A stretch of 64,000 nucleotides of DNA from Rhytidiadelphus loreus (lineage: Eukaryota > Streptophyta > Bryopsida > Hypnales > Hylocomiaceae): contig OX344764.1 in assembly GCA_947034895.1 (NCBI GenBank), positions 44,869,348-44,933,347 on the forward strand, written 5' to 3'. The number at the start of each line of letters is the position of its first letter. Position 1 is the first letter of the stretch. A program made the translations under genes and the position numbers. The notes under the pieces were generated by a model. That model did no database searches. It had not been told where the DNA came from and saw only the letters and a program-made list of their open reading frames with translations. Of this stretch, positions 12,618 to 24,369 are shown one piece after another.

Positions 12618-15600
12618 ATGGATAACGACGACATGTCGGATCAAGCGGTACATTGCCTGGATATCTTCGGCGCATTGCATCGTGCCCCTCCGTTTAGTCC
12701 GAAGAAAAGCTTAGCTGCTGTTGTTTCTGAGGTGATTCCAAGCAATGGTGGAATTAGTCCGTCCTCGCCCAGGCGCAGTCCTCGAGATGCTGTGGTGCAG
12801 CAGCCGAAAACTTCACCGTTTCTGAATCGATCGTTGAGGCGAGCTTTGCTTACATCTCCGGCACGACCGGAGAGGAATGCCGCGGAGGGAGGAATACCTC
12901 CGAGTTCCGTTGATAGCGAAGCGCTGCATCTGATTGATAATGGAGGTCCGCAATTCGGGGATAGTCGAAGCACCAGATTGTCCACATTGGAGTACATGAC
13001 GCAAATTTTCCCGGGACGCAGGTGATTTTTGTTTTCCTTAGATTAATTTATCTTTTGGAAGAGTCTTGTAATGTGAACTCTCCATTCACCATACCATACA
13101 GCAAAGGGAGAGATTCCATTCTCCATACAGGTGAACTTTGAGCCTTTGCCTACAACAATCTGGACATTTGTGTCATCTCAAATTTTGCATATTTGTTCTG
13201 TGTTACGTTTATAATCAATTGCAAAAGACTAAATGTTAATAGATTAAGTGTTTAGACACTTAAAACAAATCAAAGTCAACCTGTATGGTCCATTGTACTG
13301 TATGGTTAATGGAGCCTCTACTTTTAGAGTGTTCGAAACAGAGTAGGTCTCTTTGTTGAAGATGTGTCGGCTACGATTGCACCTTTTGACCTTAAAACAT
13401 TTGATATGGTGTAATTATGAAGTAGACTCAATTTGGGATTTCTGTGTACAGGAATGAGATCAATCAGCTCCTCAATATTCTGGGGCGACCTTGGGATTCC
13501 GTCCCACCCGTGTTTGTGTATGGGCCAGCTGCGACTGGCAAGACCAGCATTTTGCGTGAGGCAATGCGAGTTCTCAGGCGGCCTCATGCTTATGTGAGTT
13601 GTCGGTCGAGTCATACCCCACGGCTTATGTTTGAATCGATCCTCAACCAGCTCTTAGGTCACGTTCGATCCGCTTCCAACAAGTATTCCAGTGCGCGGAA
13701 ATGCGAGAGGCTGATTGATTTTACGAAGCATTTGCCTGGGGCTTGTGCTCAGGCTTTGTCCCGCAAGAGCTCTCACGACAAGAGGCTCAGATCCGCTCAA
13801 AAGGTGTAGTACATACTGTTTCTTTCTGCTTGACAAACTCTGCTCGTTCTACTAAATAGAGCTGTTAAATTTCACCACTGTATATTATCGGTAGAATTGT
13901 AATCTGGCTCAAACAATCTGAGAAGGTGATTTCTTAGTACTACCCCTCCTTTTTTCTTTGTTTTCGTACTTAGAATGTTGAAGTGTGGAGAGCTTTGCAT
14001 ATCTAATGTAGCTAGGACGGTGTACTTATATTGGATCTTTCTAGGTCTTTCAGAACTTCTCAAGTGTTCTCCTGTGGTAGTTGCTCATTATCATCATGTG
14101 TGTATCTTGAAAAGAAACTCGATGCTTTGTCTGAATAACGTGGATGAGGGAAGATGGCTGGCTGTTTTTGTGACTCCATGGTCTGTTTTGCAGAACAGGG
14201 CACCCCAAAGGCGGCTGAAAAAATACCTTGTGAAAAGGTTAATGATACAGTTTACCTAATCTTTGACAATGTGGAGCAGTCGCGCGGGTGGACTGGTGGC
14301 ACCCTACTCCTGGGCTCGTTGTTTAAGCTCTCTGAACTGACCAGACTGCCAAATCTGGGACTAATCTTCATCAGCAGTGTAGGTCTTGATGGGTACCAAG
14401 CGTCTACGTTGGCTCGGGAACCTCTCTCGTTATATTTCCGTGACTATAACGATTCTGAGCTTTATCGTATTCTACTGCTTCAGCGTCCCAACATTGATCT
14501 TTATGCTTCCTTTCTAAGGTTCGATTCTCTTTCTGATGCGGACGTTGAATCTTAATATAATTAAGTGTCCTACCTGCTTTGTAGATGTTAGTTGGTTTGT
14601 ATCCTCAGCTCAGTACCATTTGTCAAAGATGGCACACGTTCATCAATGCTGATCACAGGCGGTTGGACATCTCCTGACTTCGTGAGGTTACTGTTTTGCT
14701 GCAGTGCTGTTTTGAAGACATTTAGTCGGGCCTGTCGACGTGTAACGGAACTTTCCCGAAGTTTGGAGCCTCTTTACCAAAAGTATTGTGAACCTGTCCT
14801 TCGAGGGGCAGCAGTCACACCTGATGACCAAGGCAAGCGTCAGCGATATTCAATGTTGCAGCCACACATTCGGCCAGCCCTCTCTCAAACTCTCATCATT
14901 AATGTCTCTACTCCAGGTGTGCTCCATTGTTTGTACCTGGTCTTTCATTTGGCTTTAAATTATTTATGCACTTAAGTTTCAAGGTAGGTTGCTGGCGCTT
15001 TCGCTTTTCGTTGTTATTTCCGCAGTATTATTGGCATTGTCTATTCATAGGTCTTTTGCTTAAGCAGGTCTAGTATCTGAATATTAAGGTGGTTATCTCA
15101 GGACCAAAGAGGAATGTGATTGATCAATCAGGAGGAAGCAGAGGACGGACTAAGACCACTCCCAGGAGGATTTTGTCATCTGGAATGGACTCACAAGATT
15201 TGAGTTTTGAGATGCCTCAGTGCTGCAAGTACCTCCTGCTGGCTGCTTTTATTGCCTCTCGAAATGCTGCCACACTGGATGCCAGTCTGTTCGACACAGG
15301 GGATGGTGCTCGGGGTAGCAGTCGAAAGAGAAGAAAGTGAGTCCAAATCTTTAAGCGAATTATCATTATCTCTTTAGTGCTTACTATTTTTGACATTTAA
15401 TGTAGTCATTTTTCCACTGATGAAAGGCAAGTACTTAATATCATCGACTGCCACTTAGTCTCGCTTCAATTATCTCATGTCGACATTTTATATGTCTTTT
15501 GTACATGTATAAAAATAATAAAACATCAGCAACTGGGGTTTCAATTCCAGAGGACTGTGATGCTAACGACGATTTTATTTGGTCCACAGAAGTTCCTCGT

Positions 15601-16274
15601 CAGCCATGGAAAGAAAAGAGGCGGAGGCACATGAGCAACAACTGAAGGGCCCTGGTAGCTTTCCTCTCGAGAGACTATGGGCCATTTTTCGCTGCATTGT
15701 TGTGGATACTGATGCTCCTGCACATGGGTTTGGTCAATTTCACTCATCCCCACCCCCTAATTTAACCCCTGAAGAAGTGGATGGGGATGGTGAGGAGACA
15801 GAGGAGCTCTCAGCGGATGTTCTCATGCAGCTGTCCACCCTTGTGAATGTGAATCTATTGTCTAAAAGTTCTACCAACCCTCTCGATGGCAATGCTCGTT
15901 ATCGGTGCAATGTGGACGGCAAGTTAATGCAAAAGGTTCTTCCTCACTTCCGTTCTTTTGTATTACATGCCCTTGCTTACTCATATCTGTCCAAGCGCCT
16001 GTTGATTTCGATACCTTGCATTGAGCACAGACTCTAGGCAGTTCACTGTCCATGAATTCTAAGTATCGCAGCTATCAATCTGCTCGGACCTTCGCTGAAG
16101 TTTCAAATCCCATAAAGATCCTGCAGTGCTTTCGGATTCACTCGAGGAAGAAAGAATGATCAATTCGTATTCGTGGATGATTTCTGACTTATACTGATGC
16201 GTTGTCTTGGTTTTCATTGGCAGGTTGCTAAGAGTGTACAATTCCCCCTTTCTAAATACTTGCTCCATGGTTAA
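12618..16274 (+). CDS. ORC5: Origin recognition complex subunit 5
   Basis: ORC5 is an AAA+ subunit of the complex that marks replication origins and loads MCM helicase. Seven coding exons join in frame: 12618-13021, 13452-13803, 14199-14518, 14705-14916, 15102-15336, 15590-15935 and 16224-16274, giving 639 residues. Walker A is GPAATGKT at residues 159-166 and Walker B is LIFDNVE at 272-278. Conserved family segments follow: GLIFISS, YASFL, then RRVTELSRSLEPLYQKYCEP, the YLLLAAFIASRNAATLDASL helix region, the ARYRC motif and a C-terminal FPLSKYL. The first exon adds an N-terminal extension of about 130 Ser/Pro/Arg-rich residues not present in shorter plant ORC5 proteins. At exon 3 two acceptors lie five bases apart (14,193 and 14,198); only the second keeps frame. 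Divergent from eL32. No lesion seen. Confidence 0.95.
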
Positions 16275-17004
16275 TTGCTCTCTGGCAGCCTTGTCTTTCC
16301 TCATGCCATCAAGTTTGTCTTCATTGAGGACCATTTTCACACATTGTGGAATTCTATCTAATGTTCAGTAGGTGAGAGGTTTGACAGAGACGCTTAGGTC
16401 CGACTCCATCACCTTTCAGGATTACTTGCCATTCACCAACCAACATAGGCTGTTATGCATTAGAAGTTTCACGTTTCCAGTTGTGGACCTGTTGCTCCTG
16501 TGTCTTCAAATAGATTGAAGTGGTTTTAGCCTTCTGTGTATATTGAATGCTATTGAGCAAGTGTGACTATAGCTGAGAATTTTGAATGTTGCAGCAAATT
16601 GAAGTAATCGATTGCCTGTACCCTAGTCCTACATTTCCACTTTAGAATGAATCGTCATCCGAGTGTGTTTTTGTTTGGATGTAACAGTGCTTCGGCGCTC
16701 ATTGCATGTATTATTGTTATGTTTCGTTGCAATAAGGTAGAAGCCCAAATCCGCCCTTTTCTTTTGCCCCTATTTAGGTAGATGGTCCAAGTGATGATTT
16801 TCTTTTATGAAGAATGTTAGCTTCCTTGAGAGAAATTCAATCCCTTTGTTAGTTGAATGAGATTATCTTTTGTTAAAAAAATGTTTTAATATTTCTTACT
16901 GTAGTAGGACCCATAGATGGTAGGAACCTTTAGATTTCTCTATTTATATTCAAAGTGCCCAAATGGCTATCAATAGTTGCTTCAGTAGTTGCTTCAGTAT
17001 AAGT
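16275..17004. other. ORC5 3' region and intergenic DNA
   Basis: Follows the ORC5 stop and presumably contains its 3' UTR and polyadenylation site. The tandem 'gttgcttcagta' near 16,976-17,000 lies just before the next element. No further gene supported. Confidence 0.5.
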
Positions 17005-17007
17005 TAA

Positions 17008-17935
17008 ACCCCTAAAGGACTAGGGCCATTCTTTTGTCAAAAACTACTCAAAACTGCCATTTCTTCTGCATTCATCCAAAAAAACAAAAAAAACATTTTT
17101 TTCTAGAATCTAACCGTAGGATCTTGTACTTTAATAGTCAAGTATTATGTGGTAAAATTTTAATGGAGTTTAACCGTACAGATTGGAAGATATTAGCATT
17201 TGAAGTTGAAAAAAGAAAGTTTTTTTGAACATAGGTTGGCAATTTCACATGACTTTGATTGCCACTTGTGAATTTTTTTTCGCACCATGGATCTTGAATT
17301 TAAATTTTTTTGTGTTGAAGAATTGAGTTGAAAGTCCAGAAAAAAAAAATCCAAAAAAACCATGCTTGATTTTCATTCTTTAAAAAATTGTTAAGTAGAA
17401 GTAGGTCCAAGATTGAAAGAAAAACTAAATCGTTAATAGCTCTAAGATGGGATTGAAACACGATAATCTCATCGATGAGATTGTTCTAGTTAGAAAACTT
17501 AACCTTTTCAAACAATTTTTTTTGAAAAATTCTGAAAATAGGATTCAAAATTGAATCCTATAAGTTATTTTTTCAAGAAGATGCTCAAATTGCCTGAAAA
17601 ACAAGATTGTTCATAACTTTCAATTACTAATCCAAATGGAATGAATCAAAGTTTCACATGTAGACAAAAATATTATCTTTAAGAAGAAAAAAATTAAAAA
17701 ATTAATTTCAAATTTTTGTAGATTTTTTTTTCTACCTGGTGACGTGAAAGTTATGTTTAAGATGCCATAACTTCTGCTCCCGGGCACCAATTGAAATAAA
17801 ATTTATATTCCCACGAAGCTAATAAGATTTCCTATCTTATGAGAAAGTTTCAAAAAATTTCACTAAAAATTGAGATCATAAGAACCTGCTTGAAATTCAT
17901 TTTGTCCCCCGAGGGGACAATGGTCCTTTAGGGGT
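17008..17935. mobile_element. 928-bp non-autonomous TIR element, copy 1
   Basis: Terminal inverted repeats of 13 bp, ACCCCTAAAGGAC at 17,008-17,020 and its inverse at 17,923-17,935, are flanked by TAA on both sides (17,005-17,007 and 17,936-17,938); TTAA is also possible, with one extra base at the left end. The interior is AT-rich with no ORF. It matches 37,693-38,629 end to end and, in its right half, 18,150-18,650. The target would suit a PIF/Harbinger-type (TAA) or piggyBac-type (TTAA) parent; I cannot decide. Confidence 0.75.
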
Positions 17936-17938
17936 TAA

Positions 17939-20900
17939 TGGAAAGTGAAACATATAGAAAGCTTTACAGAAAGTATTAAAATGTGCTGTTATACTAAGAA
18001 AAAAGATCTCAATCATGTACAATATTGTCTAAGCATAAAAATAAGTTAAATAAGAGCTATTAAAGTTAAAATTTAAATTCCAAAGTAGAATTTCTGGTTT
18101 TAGTTTAGTATTAGTACTTGGAGGTCAAATAAATAAATAAATAAATAAATAATATATATATGAAAATAGTCACAATTTTTTACTTCACAAAGCTTTAACC
18201 GTTAAATATCTAATTGTAGGATCTCATAGCAGACTAGTATGAGAATTTGTGAGACGAGTATGAGACTAGTGTAGAAAATATAGTTCTGGGATATTGGGTA
18301 AACTTAAAAAAAATTCACCAAATTTTTTGAATTAAATGTTATTTTTCATGAAGAATTGAATTGAGGTAATAATAATAATAATAATAATGTTTTCATTTTT
18401 TTTTTAATTGTCTAAATCATTAATAGTTCTAAGATGGAATTAAAACACATTTATTTCATGCTAAATTGAAATTTTGGACTAATAAATTTTTCTTTGGGGA
18501 ATAAATTAAAATAAGAAATTATATTTTCCAGAATCTAATTAGTTTTTATATCTTACAAAAAAATTCAAAAAATTATGTCTAAAATTGAGCTCACAAGAAC
18601 ATGCCCCAAATCCATTTTGTCCCTTGTAGAGACAATGGGACTTTAGGGGTTAAAGATTAAGAATGTCAAATTTCAATTGCATGCTTCATAATTTGAAAAT
18701 CTTACATTAGGAAAAAATTGAACCCAAGAATGGACTACTTCATATTGCAAAAATTTGGATAGAAAGAGCCTTCTCAAATCACTAATTGGGTCAAGATTTA
18801 CATGACAAGTTTAAATATTCATCATGATTACCCAATCCATCTCTACAATTTTTTGGCTTAGTCATGGAAGATGGCTATTATAAACCTCCAGCAAATTTTC
18901 ACACTCCAAGTTGCTTCTATCAACTTTTAGTAGTCCTACGTGGTAGTTGGAATGAGGATGTGGACAACCTCACACTTACTTCAATTAGTAAAAAAATTAG
19001 TAAAAAAATTCAAAGCCCCTTGAAGGCTTCAATTCCCTTGTAATGGAAATTCTCCTTTTGCATTCTATAATGTTCATTGAAAATAATTCGAAAATTGAAA
19101 TATTGAATGTATATAATATAATTTGCACATTTCTATCCTATTTTTATAATTTTAAGAGAACCTTTTTTGACAAATATCAAATTTACAAACATTCCTTCAA
19201 GATTTCACTTTACTAAATAATTTTCTTTGGAAAAGTTAGATTTCAAAATATTGACATGTATTTTCAACATTATATTCCATCTATGTAGGAAGTAAAACTA
19301 TACATAAAGCAAAATCAAAAGTATCTATGGTTGATTGAAACCTAAAAATAGAATTTTGTTTTAAAAACAAATCACAAATTATTGAAATTAGTGATTCATT
19401 TTTTTAAGGAGTTCCAATATATGGCAATATATTCATTTTTTCACATCAATGAAATTGCTAAATTATTACAAAATCTTGGGATGGTATCCCCTCTCTTTTA
19501 GTATTGCTATTACACATTTTAGTATACCAAATTACAACCCTTCCCATATTGCATGACAATGCATACTCCATCTTCATTTCTAAATCTAAATCTAGCATTG
19601 TCATTTTTTTCTTATTCATGTGACACAAGTATCAAAAGACAAGAATGACTAAACTAAATGTAGATTTTGAAATAAAAAGGGGATGTACATAGTGATGCAA
19701 TGGTGAGGTTTGCAATTAGGCAAGATATTAAATCCATCATTCAAAGTGGGCCCAGTCCAATGTAGTCCAAGGGCTCAACCATAGGGCCCAACCCCTGATT
19801 CTACAACTTGGATGCCCATACCACATAGCTCCCAACTTAGCTTTGACACCTCCTCTTGCCTATGGACCCGATTGTAGGACCATGCCCTTGATGGAGTGTG
19901 GCATGATAGTAATGAATGTTAGTCTATGGACATTAAAGCACAAGGGAATGTCACGCGCCCTCCATGACAAGACGGTTTGGTCTTCATGAAACAATCATAA
20001 CTATTTTTCATGACGAGTCATGACAGTGTACCACAAATTTGCAAGCAGGCCATTTTACCAGCCCTCCTTGTGCAAAAAAGGTGGGTTGTTGGATGAAGGA
20101 AGAAAAAAATTTAAGCACCCTCCAGATCGTTGATGAAGGAAGAAAAAATCTCCGGAAGGTGCGCTCATCTAGGGCCGTTGATGTTGAGCCGCCATTTGAA
20201 AATTGGGGAACCGTTGATCGTATAGAATTCTTGGATTCCGCCAAAGTACAATTAAAAGGCCACCATTTCGAAATCCATTTGAACGAAGGTGGAAGAGAAA
20301 TCAATTCTTGGACAAGCTTCAATTGCAAGTCTTCAACAACTTAGCATCAATCACGACTGCAACCTTTCAGATCAGAGCTCTTTGCCTTCAATTGGGTCCG
20401 ACAGTGATTTGGAAGGGTGTAGTAGAGTGAATTTGCATCTTTGGAGTTTAATTTTGTATTAGGAAACTAGGTTTTCATTTGTGTTTTGAATTTTATGTTG
20501 TAGTGTTGTTTAGCTTCAAATGTTGTATTTGCATATGAGCTTGCTATGAACTCAAGACAAAGTGTCACTTCGTTGCATTAGAAGAATACTACCTTAGCAA
20601 ATTTACTCCTTAGGGTTTCCTTTGATGCCCAAGTAGTTGAAGATCTTAATGTCAAAACGTCTGCTAATGAAGAATTTTTGGTCCCATAGCACATGTGGTA
20701 TATTTGTCATTGTGCAAACCCATAATTCTCCACTGCTTATTCTGTAATGAATACATAGAACTATAATCTCCAAGTGCAGGACTTGAATTCCATAATGCAT
20801 AGGCAATTCTAAAACAAGACTTTGTCACTCTATGTGAGGATTAATAATTATGATGAGGATTTGGGGGCTCAGAAATTGCAAAGGGCTCAAAAAGGACAAG

Positions 20901-21012
20901 ATTCTTCTTGTGGACAATGTTGAGGTGCTTCAATTTTTGTTCATGAACATAGTGTGATCAATGTTGTTTTTGATGTTTTAGCATGTTGATGATCTTTGTT
21001 ATTGCTTGTTAA
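17939..21012. other. AT-rich intergenic DNA with a truncated third copy of the TIR element
   Basis: About 18,150-18,650 repeats the right half of the 17,008-17,935 element, sharing 'tctaattgtaggatct', 'ccattttgtccc' and the terminal 'ctttaggggt' before TAA at 18,651-18,653. Microsatellites: (AAAT)n near 18,127-18,152 and (AAT)n near 18,367-18,389. Near 18,820-18,860 there is an inverted relative of the 'gatggattgg' segment of repeat copy B. A short open frame at 20,039-20,344 has no recognisable domain. Confidence 0.5.
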
Positions 21013-21033
21013 TTGTTTGTTCGTTGTGTGCAG

Positions 21034-22250
21034 GGTTTCAGTATGGCAAAGGGGACAACAGTAGATGAAGTTAATTTACAAACCAAAGCTATTCCTGCTC
21101 AAAATGTTACTCACCCACTTGCAACTCAGCAAGAAACAATGAAAAAAACTCTAAGGAAAAAAACTGCACTACAAGCAGTTGCCCTACAAAAAACTGCCTT
21201 GGAAAACCACCCCAGAAATGAGCCCTTCCACAGCCAAAAGAGATGGAACTGAGTGTTACCATTTCTGTGGGTAGCGATGACATTTCTGTTCACTTGTTGG
21301 CAAAGGTTGAGAAATTCATTGAGAAGGAGTGCCTTTCAGGTCTTTGCTCCATTGAAAGAGGAGGGACTATGTGTAGACTCCACGTGCAAATGGTGTGTTG
21401 ACTTTTCACTACTTCAACAATCATGGCCACCAAATGTCTAAAGACATATTTTAGATGGGATGATGCTAAGAAGGCCCTAGTAGGCCACCACATTCTCACA
21501 AAAACTCTTCGGCATGCTCGGATATTGTATCAAAGACAAAGGTAAAGACCATTTTCAATGTGTTCACAGGAATGTGACAGATGAACAAATTGAAGGAGTT
21601 GAAGAGTACATCAAGTACAGTACTCCATTTGCAAAGAACAAAATTATTCTCATTCATACCAATCTCCTGGAGAGGGTTGTGACGTATTGTAGGTACAAAT
21701 TGAAGAAACAATTGAGCAATACTCTTCTAGGCACTCTCTTACCAATGCTGCGTTCATGACAATACATTCTCTTAGCTTCTTGGGTTCTTCCAGTCCGTGA
21801 AGGTGGCATGAAATACAATAGGGCTTCATCGCTCTGGAAGTGTATAATGAATCTGCATACTGTTGAATGGACGATGTGACTCAAATTTTCTTTAAGCACA
21901 CAAATCCAAGTTCTTGCCTTGCTGATATGGGGCGGCAGCGGCTTGTTGCACACCTTGACGATGCATGAGAAGGTGCACAACACGATTACATGTTCAAGAT
22001 AAATATGTTTAAAAAGTGTGGGTTTCTATTGTTATCTATTCTTCTTGCAATTTTGCAGGTTTTGCACTCAAGTACTTGTTTTTGACAACTTAATTTACGT
22101 AATTATTTTGTTGCAGCAGATGATCGAGACCAAAACAACATCATTATCATCAATGACAATGAAGATCCGGCTCCCTCTAATGCAAACTTGCCGGATATTG
22201 TTCTAGACCAAGATCCCGAGGCACTCATAGCTCACATGTATATACTGGTG
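21034..22250 (+). pseudogene. Degenerate HUH-Rep-like (Replitron-like) transposon gene
   Basis: Fragments of one protein are readable in changing frames. From 21,243 a frame reads through IERGGTMCRLHVQ (the RLHVQ suits the second histidine motif of HUH Rep proteins) and stops at 21,399. The same frame continues with WDDAKKALVGHHILTK. A second frame from about 21,510 reads MLGYCIKDKGKDHFQ, where YCIK fits the YxxK catalytic tyrosine motif, then a stretch through 21,756, a TGA at 21,757-21,759, and QYILLASWVLPVREGGM beyond it. A third frame begins at about 21,866 with MDDVTQIFFK. An acidic Asp/Asn-rich exon-like piece follows an acceptor near 22,117. Stops and frameshifts make it non-functional. 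Family assignment rests on motif spacing and memory of such proteins, so treat it as tentative. Confidence 0.45.
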
Positions 22251-22348
22251 TTTTTGGGAGAACTTGACGTAGAGAACTGTTTGGTAGTGTAGTTCTCAGC
22301 ATCATACTCATGTCACATACAATTGTTGTTTTCAGCATGTAGTTTTGC

Positions 22349-22545
22349 AAATGTGACTTTTGAACTTCTCGTTCACTTGGAATGCATTATTTTGAACACA
22401 ATGATATCCAAATGTGACTTTTGAACCTCTCATTCACTTCAAATGCATTATTTTAAACACAATGATACCCAAATGTGACTTTTGAACTTCTCATTCACTT
22501 CAAATGCATTGTTTTTAGCATTCAGTTTTGAAATGCCACTTTCAA
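22349..22545 (+). repeat. Tandem repeat, about 61-bp unit, three copies plus a partial fourth
   Basis: Units start with 'aaatgtgacttttgaac' at 22,349, 22,410 and 22,471; a diverged unit begins near 22,531. Each contains 'ttcactt(g/c)(g/a)aatgcatt'. It lies downstream of the Rep-like relic and may have been part of that element's 3' end. Confidence 0.85.
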
Positions 22546-23194
22546 ACTTTGCATGAGCTTGAAATGCAAATTTTTGAATTCTGTTTTTTTCAATTTCAAG
22601 GGCACTACTTAAATACATAAAGGATGACTAATGAGGTTTTGCCACATGTCCCCCTTTAAAAATCATTTGTTTTATTACAAGGAATGTGACACTTCCTCAC
22701 AATCAACTCAAAAATGGCAATAATTGACATTAACTAACTATTTTATACAAAGGTTCTTTGTTTGAGGTTTTGGTAGTTTTAGTTTTCAAGATCTTGTGCT
22801 TTGCTTGTACTATAGTGCTTGTAGTATTTTTTTTTGTTTATTGCTTTTTGTTTTGCTTCTTTTGCCTCTATGCCTCCTCCAAGTGTTTACGGTGATTGTG
22901 TGGAATAACTATTTTTCATGGTTTCGTGTTTGCATGTGTTACATTGGAGTTAGGGCTTTGTCTTTTTGTCTTTGTTTTGTGTTGTTTTGGTGTACTCAAA
23001 CTCCCTTCTTCTCTACATTTTCCTTGCAATTTTTGTAATGACTTGAACGTCCTTTTCTTCATGGTTTAGGGTTGATATGGCCTTCTTCAGATGCCTCCTA
23101 CTATGAAACAAATATAGAACATTCAAGCAGTTAGGAACAAGAGGCTTAATTACTATGTACACAATGATTTGCTAAACATTGTAGCACAAAACAC
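22546..23194. other. AT-rich spacer between Rep-like relic and CACTA element
   Basis: Pyrimidine-rich stretch around 22,800-23,000 on the plus strand. No gene supported. Confidence 0.4.
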
Positions 23195-23197
23195 AAC

Positions 23198-24200
23198 CAC
23201 TACAAAAAAAGGGCAGCATAAATGACTTCAAACAATGACTCCAGAGAAGTCATTCCGAACAGGGGTGACTATGAAATGACTTCGGGGCTCTGGAGTCATT
23301 TAGGACCAGTCACGTCTGTAAATGACTTCAGACTTATTATCACCATCTACTTCGGATGAGGATGTAATTATGGATGAAAAGTGAGTGGGTTGAACAAGAT
23401 AAAGATTGTTCTGCCTTAAGGAAATTGATGGGGAGCTGCCATGTGGAGAGTGACCCCGGATTTAATCCAATGTGGACATCCATGTCAGCAGTCACACTTA
23501 AGTCATTGTTCAGTCATTGTTTGGTGGCAGAAGACCCCTTTTCAATCTGACGTGGACCTCCACGTAGGTAGTCATTTATTAGTCATCCTTGAGTTGCGGG
23601 AGACCCAGGAAGAATCTGACGTGGACCTCCATGTGGGTAGTCATTCTGAAGTCATTCTACAGTGATGACTGACCCTTAAAACATCTGAGCTGGACATTTG
23701 AGCTGCAAGTCATTTTCAAGTTGCGATTGTGTTACGTTATCCACAATTTTTAGGTGACATGGAGACATGTGGCGAGTCAATTGTGAGTCATTTTCAAGTG
23801 ACAGCGGCGTCACTAATTACCTGATGTGGACAGCCACTTGGTCAGTGAACATGCAGTCATGCTAAAGTTACGGTCTTACGAAGTGTGCCATGGAGTAGCG
23901 CTTCCCAAGTCACATTGGAGAGAAAAAATAGTTCTGGCCTAGTCATTCAGGAGTCCTAATATAGTTGCAAGCCCTCTTAATTGAGCAACCGTTGTGAAAT
24001 GGTCATTGAAGTTGATAGCTCCAGATATGGTCCAAACAAGCATGTCCTCACAACAACAAGTGACTCATCTACAGCGTTCACCCTCACAGGTGGCAGACAA
24101 TACTTCTACGACCCTTTAATAGCGACTCAGAATACATCAAATGGCAAAGAAGCGTGCAACAATGAATACTAAACGGTTTAGCAAGCATGAGAAGGACTCA
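23198..24200. promoter_or_regulatory. Left subterminal repeat array of the CACTA element
   Basis: AGTCATT/AATGACT motifs recur every few tens of bases from 23,225 to about 23,950, several inside the longer unit 'ctgacgtggac(c)tccatgtgggtagtcatt' near 23,555, 23,615 and related sites. In En/Spm, short subterminal motifs are bound by TnpA for excision and control. The assignment is by analogy. Confidence 0.7.
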
Positions 24201-24369
24201 ATGTCATAGAAATTGGTGAAAAAGGCCAACATATTTACAGAATGTCGACCGGCTATTACGTCTCAAAGTGTGATAACTACAGGGTCAAAAGGTTCAGTGC
24301 GATTCTACAAGCTGTATCAGTGGCCCAGACTCCTTGTTGTACATTGAAAACCCCTGTGCGCCACCCTCA

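Noticed and set aside
12641..13004. Minus-strand open frames opposite ORC5 exon 1
   Set aside because: They are shadows of the GC-rich ORC5 exon; the plus-strand frame splices in phase into conserved ORC5 exons.
14592..14704. Extra ORC5 exon between 14,519 and 14,704
   Set aside because: Joining 14,518 directly to 14,705 gives the conserved YASFL...RACRRVTELS continuity expected for ORC5; the intervening frame adds non-conserved sequence.
20220..20240. A stretch resembling 'attcttggatt' of 18S rRNA
   Set aside because: Similarity is limited to about a dozen bases with no flanking rRNA sequence.
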